This document shows, one piece after another, positions 1 to 12,143 of a DNA stretch of 64,000 nucleotides. The notes below the pieces were generated by a model that saw nothing but the letters and a program-made list of their open reading frames with translations, had not been told where the DNA came from and made no database searches. A program made the position numbers and the translations under genes. Origin of the DNA: Orientallactaga sibirica (lineage: Eukaryota > Chordata > Mammalia > Rodentia > Dipodidae); NCBI GenBank assembly GCA_036365145.1, contig JAEOAD010001224.1:62001-126000 (forward strand), in the 5' to 3' direction. Numbering within the stretch: position 1 is the stretch's first letter; each line of letters opens with the position of its first letter.

Positions 1-3000
1 CATCAAACTTTCCTAGTTTGTGTACTCTAACAAGATGTACAACTTAGTAGATTAACCACAATTCTAACGTAATTTGTTTAGAAAACAAACGCCTTCATTG
101 CCGAACACAGTACTGTGTGAAATAAGCTTGTTCTGATACTCAAATCAGTTGCTTTCTTGAGAAGAGTCTTCAGTGCAGCAAGATCAAACTTTCTTAGTTT
201 GTGTAATCTAACAAGATGTAGAATTTAGTAGATTAACCACATTTCTAACGTAGTTTGTTTAGAAAACAAACAACTTCATTGCCGAACACAGTACTGTGTG
301 AAATAAGGATATTCTGTTCTCCAAATGAGTTGCTTTCTTACGAAGAGTCTTCAGTGCAGCAAGATCAAACTTTCCTAGTTTGTGTAATCTAACAAGATAT
401 ACAATTTAGTAGATTGACCACATTTCTAACATAGTTTCTTTAAAAAACAAACGCCTTCATTGCCCAACACAGTACTGTGTGAAATCAGGCTGTTCTGTTC
501 CCGAAATCAGTTGCTTTCTTGAGAAGACTCTTCAGGGCAGCAAGATCAAACTTTCCTAGTTTTTGTAATCTAACAAGATGTACAAATTAATAGACTACCT
601 TCATTTCTAATGTAGTTTGTTTAGAAAACAAACCCATTCATTGCCGAACACCGTACTGTGTGAAATAAGGCTGTTCTGTTCCCCATATGAGTTGGTTTCT
701 TACGAAGACTCTTCAGTGCAGAAAGATCAAATTTCCTAGTTTGTGTAATCTAACAAGATGTACAACTTAGTAGATTAACCACATTTATAACGTAGTTTGT
801 TTAGAAAACAAACGCCTTCATTGCCGAACACAGTACTATGTGAAATAAGGCTATTCTATTCTCCAAATGAGTTGCTTTCTTACGAAGAGTCTTCAGTGCA
901 GCAAGATCAAACTTTCCTAGTTTGTGTAATCTAACAAGATGTACAACTTAGTAGATTAACCACATTTCTACCGTACTTTGTTTAGAAAACAAACGCGTTC
1001 ATTGCCGAACACAGTACTGTGTGAAATAAGCTTGTTCTGATCCCCAAATCAGTTGCTTTCTTACGAAGAGTCTTCAGTGCAGCAAGATCAAAATTTCTTA
1101 GTTTGTGTAATCTAACAAGATGTAGAATTTAGTAGATTAATCACATTTATAACGTCGTTTGTTTAGAAAACAAACACCTTCATTGCCGAACGCAGTACTG
1201 TGTGAAATAAGGCTATTCTGTTCTCCAAATGAGTTGCTTTCTTACGAAGAGTCTTCAATGCAGCAAGATCAAACTTTCCTAGTTTGTGTAATCTAACAAG
1301 ATGTACAACTTAGTAGATTAATCACATTTATAGCGTCGTTTGTTTAGAAAACAAACACCTTCATTGCCGAACGCAGTACTGTGTGAAATAAGGCTGTTCT
1401 GTTGCGCAAATGAGTTGCTTTCTTACGAAGAGTCTTCAGTGCAGCAAGATCAAACTTTCCTAGTTTGTATAATCTAACAAGATGTACAACTTAGTAGATT
1501 AACCACATTTCTAACGTAGTTTGTTTAGAAAACAAACACCTTCATTGCAGAACACAGTACTGTGTGAAATAAGGCTGTTCTGTTCTACAAATGAGTTGCT
1601 TTCTTTGAGAAGAGTCTTAGGTGCAGCAAGATCAAACTTTCCTCGTTTGTGTAATCTTACAAGATGTACACCTTAGTAGATTAACCACATTTCTAACATA
1701 GTTTGTTTAGAAAACAAACGCCTTCATTGCCGAAAACAGTACTGTGTGAAATAAGGCTGTTCTGTTCCCGAAATCAGTTGCTTTCTTGAGAACAGTCTTG
1801 AGGGCAGCAGGATCAAACATTCCTAGTTTTTGTAATCTAACAAGATGTACAACTTAATAGACTACCTTCATTTCTAAAGTAGTTTGTTTAGAAAACAAAC
1901 CCATTCATTGCCGAACACAGTACTGTGTGAAATAAGGCTGTTCTGTTCCGCAAATGAGTTGCTTTCTTACGAAGAGTCTTCAGTGCAGCAAGATCAAACT
2001 TTCCTAGTTTGTGTAATCTAACAACATGTACAACTTAGTAGATTAACCACAATTCTAACGTAGTTTGTTTAGAAAACAAACCCCTTCATTGCCGAACACA
2101 GTACTGTGTGAAATAAGCGTGTTCGGATCCCCAAATCAGTTGCTTTCTTACGAAGAGTCTTCAGTGCAGCAAGATCAACCTTTCCTAGTATGTGTAATCT
2201 AACAAGATGTACAACTTTGTAGATTAACCACATTTCTAACGTAGTTTGTTTAGAAAACAAACACCTTCATTGCAAATGCAATACTGTGTGAAGTAAGCTA
2301 GTTCTGTTCTACAAATGAGTTACTTTCTTACGAAGAGTCTTCAGTGCAGCAAGATCAAACTTTCCTAGTTTGTGTAATCTTACAAGATGTACAACTTAGT
2401 AGATTAACCAAATTTCTAACATAGTTTGTTTAGAAAACAAACGCCTTCATTGCCGAACACAGTACTGTGTGAAATAAGTCTGTTCTTTTCCCGAAATCAG
2501 TTCCTTTCTTGAGAAGAGTCTTGAGGGCAGCAAGATCAAACTTTCCTAGTTTGTGTAATCTAACAAGATATACAATTCAGTAGATTAACCACATTTGTAA
2601 CGTAGTTTGTTTAGAAAACAAACGCCTTCATTGCCGAACACAGTACTGTGTGAAATAAGCGTGTTCTGATCCCCAAATCAGTTGCTTTCTTACGAGGAGT
2701 CTTCAGTGCAGCAAGATCAAACTTTCCTTGTTTGTGTAATCTAACAAGATGTACAACTTAGTAGATTAACCACATTTCCAACGTAGTTTGTTTAGAAAAC
2801 AAACACCTACATGGCCGAACACAGTACTGTGTGAAATAAGGCTATTCTGTCCTCCAAATGAGTTGCTTTCTTACGAAGAGTCTTCAGTGCAGCAAGATCA
2901 AACTTTCCTAGTATGTGTAATCTAACAAGATGTACAACTTAGTAGATTAACCACATTTATAACGTAGTTTGTTTAGAAAACAAACACCTTCATTGCGAAC

Positions 3001-6000
3001 ACAGTACTATGTGAAATAAGGCTGTTCTGTTCTCAAATGAGTTGCTTTCTTACGAAGAGTCTTCAGTGCAGCAAGATCAAACTTTCCTAGTTTGTGTAAT
3101 CTAACAAGATATACAATTTAGTAGATTAACCACATTTGTAACGTAGTTTGTTTAGAAAACAAACGCCTTCATTGCCGAACACAGTACTGTGTGAAATAAG
3201 CGTGTTCTGATCCCCAAATCAGTTGCTTTCTTACGAAGAGTCTTCAGTGCAGCAAGATCAAACTTTCCTAGTTTGTGTAATCTAACAAGATGTAGAATTT
3301 CGTAGATTAACCACATTTCTAAAGTAGTTTGTTTAGAAAACAAATACCTTCATTGCTGAACACAGTACCTGTGTGAAATAAGGCTGTTCTGTTCTCCAAA
3401 TGAGTTGCATTCTTACGAAGAGTCTTCAGTGCAGCAAGATCAAACTTTCCTAGTTTGTGTAATCTAACAAGATGTACAACTTAGTAGATTAACCACATTT
3501 CTAACATAGTTTGTTTAGAAAACAAAACCCTTCATTGCCGAACACAGTACTGTGTGAAATAAGCCTGTTCTGATCACCAAATGATTTGCTTTCTTTGAAG
3601 AGTCTTCAGTGCAGCAAGATCAAACTTTCCTAGTTTGTGTAATCTAACAAGATGTACAACTTAGTAGATTAACCACATTTCTAACGTAGTTTGTTTAGAA
3701 AACAAACACCTTCATTGCAAATGCAGTACTGTGTGAAGTAAGCTAGTTCTGTTCTACAAATGAGTTGCTTTCTTACGAAGAGTCTTCAGTGCAGCAAGAT
3801 CAAACTTTCCTAGTTTGTGTAATCTTACAAGATGTACAACTTAGTAGATTAACCACATTTCTAACATAGTTTGTTTAGAAAACAAACGCCTTCATTGCCG
3901 AACACAGTACTGTGTGAAATAAGGCTGTTCTGTTCCCGAAATCAGTTGCTTTCTTGAGAAGAGTCTTGAGGGCAGCAAGATCAAACTTTCCTAGTTTGTG
4001 TAATCTAACAAGATATACAATTTAGTAGATTAACCACATTTGTAACGTAGTTTGTTTAGAAAACAAACACCTTCATTGCCGAACACAGTACTGTGTGAAA
4101 TAAGGCTGTTCTGTTCCCGAAATCAGTTGCTTTCTTGAGAAGAGTCTTGAGGGCAGCAAGATCAAACTTTCCTAGTTTTTGTAATCTAACAAGATGTACA
4201 ACTTAATAGACTACCTTCATTTCTAAAGTAGTTTGTTTAGAAAACATACCCATTCATTGCCGAACACAGTACTGTGTGAAATAAGGCTGTTCTGTTCCCC
4301 AAATGAGTTGGTTTTTTTACGAAGACTCTTCAGTGCAGCATATCAAACTTTCCTAGTTTGTGTAATCTAACAAGATGTACAACTTAGTAGATTAACCATA
4401 TTTGTAACGTAGTTTGTTTAGAAAACAAACGCCTTCATTGCCGAACACAGTACTGTGTGAAATAAGCGTGTTCTGATCCCCAAATCAGTTGCTTTCTTAC
4501 GAAGAGTCTTCAGTGCAGCAAGATCAAACTTTCCTAGTTTGTGTAATCTAACAAGATGTAGAATTTAGTAGATTAACCACATTTCTAACGTAGTTTGTTT
4601 AGAAAACAAACACCTTCATTGCCGAACACAGTACTGTGTGAAATAAGGCTATTCTGTTCTCCAAATGAGTTGCTTTCTTACGAAGAGTCTTCAGTGCAGC
4701 AAGATCAAACTTTCCTAGTTTGTGTAATCTAACAAGATGTACAATTTAGTAGATTAACCACATTTATAACGTAGTTTGTTTAGAAAACAAACACCTTCAT
4801 TGCCGAACACAGTACTGTGTGAAATAAGGCTGTTCTGATCAACAAATGAGTTGCTTTCTTACGAAGAGTCTTCAGTGCAGCAAGATCAAACTTTCCCAGT
4901 TTGTGTAATCTAACAAGATGTACAACTTAGTAGATTAACCACGTTTCTAACATAGTTTGTTTATAAAACAAACCCCTTCATTGCCGAACACAGTAGGGTG
5001 TATAATAAGCCTATTCGGATCACCAAATGAGTTGCTTTCTTACGAAGAGTCTTCAGTGCAGCAACATCAAACTTTCCTAGTTTGTGTAATCTACCAAGAT
5101 GTAGAATTTAGTAGATTAACCACATTTCTAACGTCGTTTGTTTAGAAAACAAACACCTTCATTGCCGAACGCAGTACTGTGTGAAATAAGGCTATTCTGT
5201 TCTCCAAATGAGTTGCTTTCTTACGAAGAGTCTTCAGTGCAGCAAGATCAAACTTTCCTAGTTTGTGTAATCTAACAAGATGTACAATTTAGTAGATTAA
5301 CCACATTTATAACGTAGTTTGTTTAGAAAAGAAAGACCTTCATTGCCGAACACCGTACTATGTGAAATAAGGCGATTCTGTTCTCCAAATGAGTTGCTTT
5401 TTTACGAAGAGTCTTCAGTGCAGCAAGATCAAACTTTCCTAGTTTGTGTAATCTAACAAGATATACAATTTAGTAGATTAACCACATTTGTAACGTAGTT
5501 TGTTTAGAAAACAAACACCTTCATTGCCGAACACAGTACTGTGTGAAATAAGGCTGTTCTGATCCCCAAATCAGTTGCTTTCTTACGAAGAGTCTTCAGT
5601 GCAGCAAGATCAAACTTTCCTAGTTTGTGTAATCTAACAAGATGTACAACTTAGTAGATTAACCACATTTCTAACGTAGTTTGTTTAGAAAACAAACGCC
5701 TTCATTGCCGAACACAGTACTGTGTGAAATAAGCGTGTTCTGATCCCCAAACCAGTTGCTTTCTTACGAAGAGTCTTCAGTGCAGCAAGATCAAACTTTC
5801 CTAGTTTGTGTAATCTAACAAGATGTAGAATTTAGTAGATTAACCACATTTCTAACGTAATTTGTTTAGAAAACAAACGCCTTCATTGCCGAACACAGTA
5901 CTGTGTGAAATAAGCCTGTTCTGATCCCCAAATGAGTTGCTTTCTTACGAAGAGTCTTCAGTGCAGCAAGATCAAACTTTCCTAGTTTGTGTAATCTAAC

Positions 6001-9000
6001 AAGATGTACAATTTAGTAGATTAACCACATTTCTAACGTAGTTTGTTTAGAAAACAAACACCTTCATTGCCAAACACAGTACTGTGTGAAATAAGGCTGT
6101 TCTCTTCCCAAATGAGTTTCTTTCTTTACGAAGAGTCTTCAGTGCAGCAAGATCAAACTTTCCTAGTTTGTGTAATCTAACAAGATGTACAACTTAGTAG
6201 ATTAACCACATTTCTAACGTAGTTTGTTTAGAAAACAAACACCTTCATTGCAGAATGCAGTACTGTGTGAAGTAAGCTATTTCTGTTCTCCAAATGAGTT
6301 GCTTTCTTTACGAAGAGTCTTCAGTGCAGCAAGATCAAACTTTCCTAGTTTGTGTAATCTAACAAGATGTACAATTTAGTAGATTAACCAGATTTCTAAT
6401 ATAATTTGTTTAGAAAACAAACGCCTTCATTGCCGAACACAGTACTGTGTGAAATAAGGCTGTTCTGTTCCCGAAATCAGTTGCTTTCTTGAGAAGAGTC
6501 TTGAGGGCAGCAAGATCAAACTTTCCTAGTTTGTGTAATCTAACAATATGTACAACTTAATAGACTACCTTCATTTCTAAAGTAGTTTGTTTAGAAAACA
6601 AACCCATTCATTGCCGAACACAGTACTGTGTGAAATAAGGCTGTTCTGTTCCCCAAATGAGTTGGTTTCTTACGAAGACTCTTCAGTGCAGCAAGATCAA
6701 ACTTTCCTAGTTTGTGTAATCTAACAAGATGTAGAATTTCGTAGATTAATCACATTTCTAACGTAGTTTATTGATAAAACAAACACCTTCATTGCTGAAC
6801 ATAGTACTATGTGAAATAAGGCTATTCTGTTCTCCAAATGAGTTGCTTTCTTTGAGAAGAGTCTTCAGTGCAGCAAGATCAAACTTTCCTAGTTTGTATA
6901 ATCTAACAAGATGTACAACTTAGTAGATTAACCACATTTCTAACATAGTTTGTTTAGAAAACAAACCCCTTCATTGCCGAACACAGTACTGTGTGAAATA
7001 AGCCTGTTCTGATCACCAAATGAGTTGCTTTCTTACGAAGAGTCTTCAGTGCAGCAAGATCAAACTTTCCTAGTTTGTGTAATCTAACAAGATGTAGAAT
7101 TTAGTAGATTAACCACATTTCTAACGTAGTTTGTTTAGAAAACAAACGCCTTCATTGCCGAACACAGTACTGTGTGAAATAAGGCTGTTCTGGTCCCGAA
7201 ATCAGTTGCTTTCTTGAGAAGAGTCTTGAGGGCAGCAACATCAAACTTTCCTAGTTTTTGTAATCTAACAAGCTATACAATTTAGTAGATTAACCACATT
7301 TTTAACGTAGTTTGTTTAGAAAACAAACGCCTTCATTCCCGAACACAGTACTGTGTGAAATAAGCGTGTTCTGATCCCCAAATCAGTTGCTTTCTTACGA
7401 AGAGTCTTCAGTGCAGCAAGATCAAACTTTCCTAGTTTGTGTAATCTAACAAGATGTAGAATTTCGTAGATTAACCACATTTCTAACGTAGTTTGTTTAG
7501 AAAACAAACACCTTCAGTGCCGAACACAGTACTGTGTCAAATAAGGCTATTCTGTTCTCCAAATGAGTTGCTTTCTTACCAAGAGTCTTCAGTGCAGCAA
7601 GATCAAACTTTCCTAGTTTGTGTAATCTAACAAGATGTACAACTTAGTAGATTAACCACATTTATAACGTAGTTTGTTTAGAAAACAAACACCTTCATTG
7701 CCGAACACAGTACTGTGTGAAATGAGGCTATTCTGTTCTCCAAATGAGTTGCTTTCTTACGAAGAGTCTTCAGTGCAGCAAGATCAAACTTTCCTAGTTT
7801 GTGTAATCTAACAAGATGTACAACTTAGTAGATTAACCACATTTCTAACGTACTTTGTTTAGAAAACAAACGCGTTCATTGCCGAAAACAGCACTGTGTG
7901 AAATAAGCTTATTCTGATCCCCAAATCAGTTGCTTTCTTACGAAGAGTCTTCAGTGCAGCAAGATCAAACTTTCTTAGTTTGTGTAATATAACAAGATGT
8001 ACAATTTAGTCGATTAACCACATTTCTAACGTAGTTTGTTTAGAAAACAAACCCCTTCATTGCCGAACACAGTACTGTGTGAAATAAGCCTGTTCTGATC
8101 CCCAAATGAGTTGCTTTCTTACGAATAGTCTTCAATGCAGCAAGATCAAACTTTCCTAGTTTGTGTAATCTAACAAGATGTATAATTTAGTAGATTAACC
8201 ACATTTCTAACGTAGTTTGTTTAGAAAACAAACACCTTCATTTCGAACACAGTACTGTGTGAAATAAGGCTTGTTCTGTTCCCCAAATCAGTTGCTTTAT
8301 TACGAAGAGTCTTCAGTGCAGCAAGATCAAACTTTCTTACTTTGTGTAATCTAACAAGATGTACAATTTAGTAGATTAACCACATTTCTAACGTAGTTTG
8401 TTTAGAAAACAAACCCCTTCATTGCCGAACACAGTACTGTGTGAAATAAGCCTGTTCTTATCCCCAAATGAGTTGCTTTCTTACGAAGAGTCTTCAGTGC
8501 AGCAAGATCAAACTTTCTTAGTTTGTGTAATCTAACAAGATGTACAATTTAGTAGATTAACCACATTTCTAATGTAGTTTGTTTAGAAAACAAACACCTT
8601 CATTGCCGAACACAGTACTGTGTGAAATAAGGCTGTTCTGTTCCCCAAATGAGTTGCTTTCTTACGAAGAGTCTTCAGTGCAGCAAGATCAAACTTTCCT
8701 AGTTTGTGTAATCTAACAAGATGTACAATTTAGTAGATTAACCACATTTCTAACGTAGTTTGTTTAGAAAACAAACACCTTCATTGCGAACACAGTACTG
8801 TGTGAAATAAGGCTGTTCTGTTCTCCAAATCAGTTGCTTTCTTGAGAAGAGTCTTGAGGGCAGCAAGATCAAACTTTCCTAGTTTTTGTAATCTAACAAG
8901 ATATACAATTTAGTAGATTAACCACATTTTTAACGTAGTTTGTTTAGAAAACAAACGCCTTCATTGCCGAACACAGTACTGTGTGAAATAAGCTTGTTCT

Positions 9001-9600
9001 GATCCCCAAATCAGTTGCTTTTTTACGAAGAGTCTTCAGTGCAGCAAGATCAAACTTTCTTAGTTTGTGTAATCTAACAAGATGTAGAATTTCGTAGATT
9101 AACCACATTTCTAACGTAGTTTGTTTAGAAAACAAACACCTTCATTGCCGAACACAGTACTGTGTGAAATAAGGCTGTTCTGTTCCCTAACTCAGTTGCT
9201 TTCTTGAGAAGAGTCTTGAGGGCAGCAAGATCAAACTTTCCTAGTTTTTGTAATCTAACAAGATGTACAACTTAGTAGATTAACCACATTTCTAAAGTAG
9301 TTTGTTTAGAAAACAAACCCCTTCATTGCCGAACACAGTACTGTGTGAAATAAGGCTGTTCTGATCCCCAAAACAGTTGCTTTCTTACGAAGAGTCTTCA
9401 GTGCAGCAAGATCAAACTTTCCTAGTTTGTGTAATCTAACAAGATGTAGAATTTAGTAGATTAACCACATTTCTAACGTAGTTTGTTTAGAAAACAAACA
9501 CCTTCATTGCCGAACACAGTACTGTGTGAAATAAGCGCTGTTCTGATCTCCAAATGAGTTGCTTTCTTACGAAGAGTCTTCAGTGCAGCAAGATCAAACT
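1..9600 (+). repeat. Mixed-class satellite domain 1
   Basis: Neighbouring monomers here differ by many substitutions and belong to different classes. The AATAGACTACCTTC class occurs at about 589, 1856, 4205 and 6559. The GCAAATGCAG class occurs at about 2271 and 3717. The GAATTTCGTAG class occurs within 3152-3343, 7316-7507 and 8944-9135. Most changes are substitutions, with a few single-base indels. I see nothing other than satellite. The right boundary is a judgement of where neighbours become nearly uniform. Confidence 0.75.
2243..2966 (+). repeat. Four-monomer ordered block A-B-C-D
   Basis: Four consecutive monomers of distinct class follow in a fixed order. A has GCAAATGC and AAGTAAGCTAG. 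B has TTCCCGAAATCAG and TTGAGGGCAG. C has AAGCGTGTTCTGATCC. D has GGCTATTCTG and ends in CATTTATAACG. The same order recurs at 17,261, 25,395 and 27,387, making this a higher-order unit of about 724 bp, although the spacing between blocks is irregular. Confidence 0.7.
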
Positions 9601-12014
9601 TTCCTAGTTTGTGTAATCTAACAAGATGTACAATTTAGTAGATTAACCACATTTCTAACGTAGTTTGTTTAGAAAACAAACACCTTCATTGCTGAACACA
9701 GTACTGTGTGAAATAAGGCTATTCTGTTCTCCAAATGAGTTGCTTTCTTACGAAGAGTCTTCAGTGCAGCAAGATCAAACTTTCCTAGTTTGTGTAATCT
9801 AACAAGATGTACAACTTAGTAGATTAACCACATTTCTAACGTAGTTTGTTTAGAAAACAAACGCCTTCATTGCCGAACACAGTACTGTGTGAAATAAGAC
9901 TGTTCTGTTCCCCAAATGAGTTGCTTTCTTTAGAAGAGTCTTCAGTGCAGCAAGATCAAACTTTCCTAGTTTGTGTAATCTAACAAGATGTACAATTTAG
10001 TAGATTAACCACATTTCTAACGTAGTTTGTTTAGAAAACAAACACCTTCATTGCAAAACACAGTACTGTGTGAAATAAGCTAGTTCTGTTCCCAAATGAG
10101 TTGCTTTCTTACGAAGAGTCTTCAGTGCAGCAAGATCAAACTTTCCTAGTTTGTGTAATCTAACAAGATGTACAACTTAGTAGATTAAACACATTTCTAA
10201 CATAGTTTGTTTAGAAAACAAACGCCTTCATTGCCGAACACAGTACTGTGTGAAATAAGGCTGTTCTGTTCCCAAATCAGTTGCTTTCTTGAGAAGAGTC
10301 TTGAGGGCAGCAAGATCAAACTTTCCTAGTTTGTGTAATCTAACAAGATGTACAATTTAGTAGATTAACCACATTTGTAACGTAGTTTGTTTAGAAAACA
10401 AACACCTTCATTGCCAAACACAGTACTGTGTGAAATAAGCGTGTTCTGATCCCCAAATGAGTTGCTTTCTTACGAAGAGTCTTCAGTGCAGCAAGATCAA
10501 ACTTTCCTAGTTTGTGTAATCTAACAAGATGTAGAATTTAGTAGATTAACCACATTTCTAACGTAGTATGTTTAGAAAACAAACACCTTCATTGCCGAAC
10601 ACAGTACTGTGTGAAATAAGGCTATTCTGTTCTCCAAATGAGTTGCTTTCTTACGAAGAGTCTTCAGTGCAGCAAGATCAAACTTTCCTAGTTTGTGTAA
10701 TCTAACAAGATGTACAATTTAGTAGATTAACCACATTTCTAACGTAGTTTGTTTAGAAAACAAACACCTTCATTGCAAAACACAGTACTGTGTGAAATAA
10801 GGCTGTTCTGTTCTCCAAATGAGTTGCTTTCTTACGAAGAGTCTTCAGTGCAGCAAGATCAAACTTTCCTAGTTTGTGTAATCTAACAAGATGTACAATT
10901 TAGTAGATTAACCACATTTCTAACGTAGTTTGTTTAGAAAACAAATGCCTTCATTGCCGAACACAGTACTGTGTGAAATAAGGCTGTTCTGTTCCGAAAT
11001 CAGTTGCTTTCTTTGAGAAGAGTCTTCAGGGCAGCAAGATCAAACTTTCCTAGTTTGTGTAATCTAACAAGATGTACAATTTAGTAGATTAAACACATTT
11101 CTAACGTAGGTTGCTTAGAAAACAAACGCCTTCATTGCCGAACACAGTACTGTGTGAAATAAGTGTGTTCTGATTCCCAAATCAGTTGCTTTCTTACGAA
11201 GAGTCTTCAGTGCAGCAAGATCAAACTTTCCTAGTTTGTGTAATCTAACAAGATGTAGAATTTAGTAGATTAACCACATTTCTAACGTAGTTTGTTTAGA
11301 AAACAAACACCTTCATTGCTGAACACAGTACTGTGTGAAATAAGGCTATTCTGTTCTCCAAATGAGTTGCTTTCTTAAGAAGAGTCTTCAGTGCAGCAAG
11401 ATCAAACTTTCCTAGTTTGTGTAATCTAACAAGATGTACAACTTAGTAGATTAAGCACATTTCTAACGTAGTTTGTTTAGAAAACAAACCCCTTCATTGC
11501 CGAACACAGTACTGTGTGAAATAAGCCTGTTCTGTTCCCCAAATGAGTTGCTTTCTTACGAAGAGTCTTCAGTGCAGCAAGATCAAACTTTCCTAGTTTG
11601 TGTAATCTAACAAGATGTACAATTTAGTAGATTAACCAAATTTCTAACGTAGTTTGTTTAGAAAACAAATACCTTCATTGCCGAACTCAGTACTGTGTGA
11701 AATAAGGCTGTTCTCTTCCCCAAATGAGTTGCTTTCTTACCAAGAGTCTTCAGTGCAGCAAGATCAAACTTTCCTAGTTTGTGTAATCTAACAAGATGTA
11801 CAATTTAGTAGATTAACCACATTTCTAACGTAGTTTGTTTAGAAAACAAACACCTTCATTGCCGAACACAGTACTGTGTGAAATAAGGCTGTTCTGTTCT
11901 CCAAATGAGTTGCTTTCTTTACGAAGAGTCTTCAGTGCAGCAAGATCAAACTTTCCTAGTTTGTGTAATCTAACAAGATGTACAATTTAGTAGATTAACC
12001 ACATTTCTAACGTA

Positions 12015-12033
12015 GTTTGTTTAGAAAACAAAC
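12015..12033. repeat. 19-bp inverted repeat in the monomer (example)
   Basis: GTTTGTTT and AAACAAAC are perfect 8-bp reverse complements separated by AGA. The element recurs about once per 181 bp and is still recognisable in the shortened monomers of the scrambled segment. Known variants change single arm bases (ATTTGTTT, GGTTGTTT, GTTTCTTT) or the spacer (ATA at 4957-4975). It could extrude as a hairpin or bind a dimeric protein; neither is shown by the sequence. Confidence 0.9.
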
Positions 12034-12047
12034 ACCTTCATTGCCGA

Positions 12048-12061
12048 ACACAGTACTGTGT
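12048..12061. repeat. 14-bp perfect palindrome in the monomer (example)
   Basis: ACACAGTACTGTGT equals its own reverse complement and contains an AGTACT core. It lies 14 bp after the 19-bp inverted repeat. Most monomers keep it; a recurrent class (for example near 2271, 17290 and 42047) reads GCAAATGCAGTACTGTGT and loses the left edge, and others carry TACGGTGT or TACTATGT. Confidence 0.9.
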
Positions 12062-12103
12062 GAAATAAGGCTGTTCTGTTCTCCAAATGAGTTGCTTTCT
12101 TAC

Positions 12104-12114
12104 GAAGAGTCTTC
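12104..12114. repeat. 11-bp inverted repeat GAAGAGTCTTC (example)
   Basis: GAAGA and TCTTC are reverse complements around a central G. The element is kept in most monomers. One monomer class changes it to GAAGACTCTTC, which preserves the symmetry by altering only the central base, while another class (GAGAAGAGTCTTGAGG) breaks the right edge. Confidence 0.8.
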
Positions 12115-12128
12115 AGTGCAGCAAGATC

Positions 12129-12143
12129 AAACTTTCCTAGTTT
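12129..12143. repeat. 15-bp inverted repeat around TTCCT (example)
   Basis: AAACT and AGTTT are reverse complements separated by TTCCT. Variants read TTCTT or lose one base (TTCT). With 5-bp arms this is the weakest of the four dyads in the monomer and could arise by chance in AT-rich DNA. Confidence 0.65.

Noticed and set aside
2069..2260. Minus-strand 63-codon reading frame and about 25 near-identical frames elsewhere
   Set aside because: It begins at TTG, spans one repeat plus 11 nt, has no independent start or promoter context, and recurs only because the satellite repeats. It is not a gene family.
4957..5145. Plus-strand 62-codon reading frame
   Set aside because: It opens at TTG only because TTTAG has mutated to TTTAT in this inverted repeat, which removes a TAG stop. 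It has no other coding feature.
12015..12061. Rho-independent terminator or operator from the dyads
   Set aside because: The arms are AT-rich, have no T-tract context, and recur every 181 bp in non-coding DNA. A bacterial regulatory reading is not supported.
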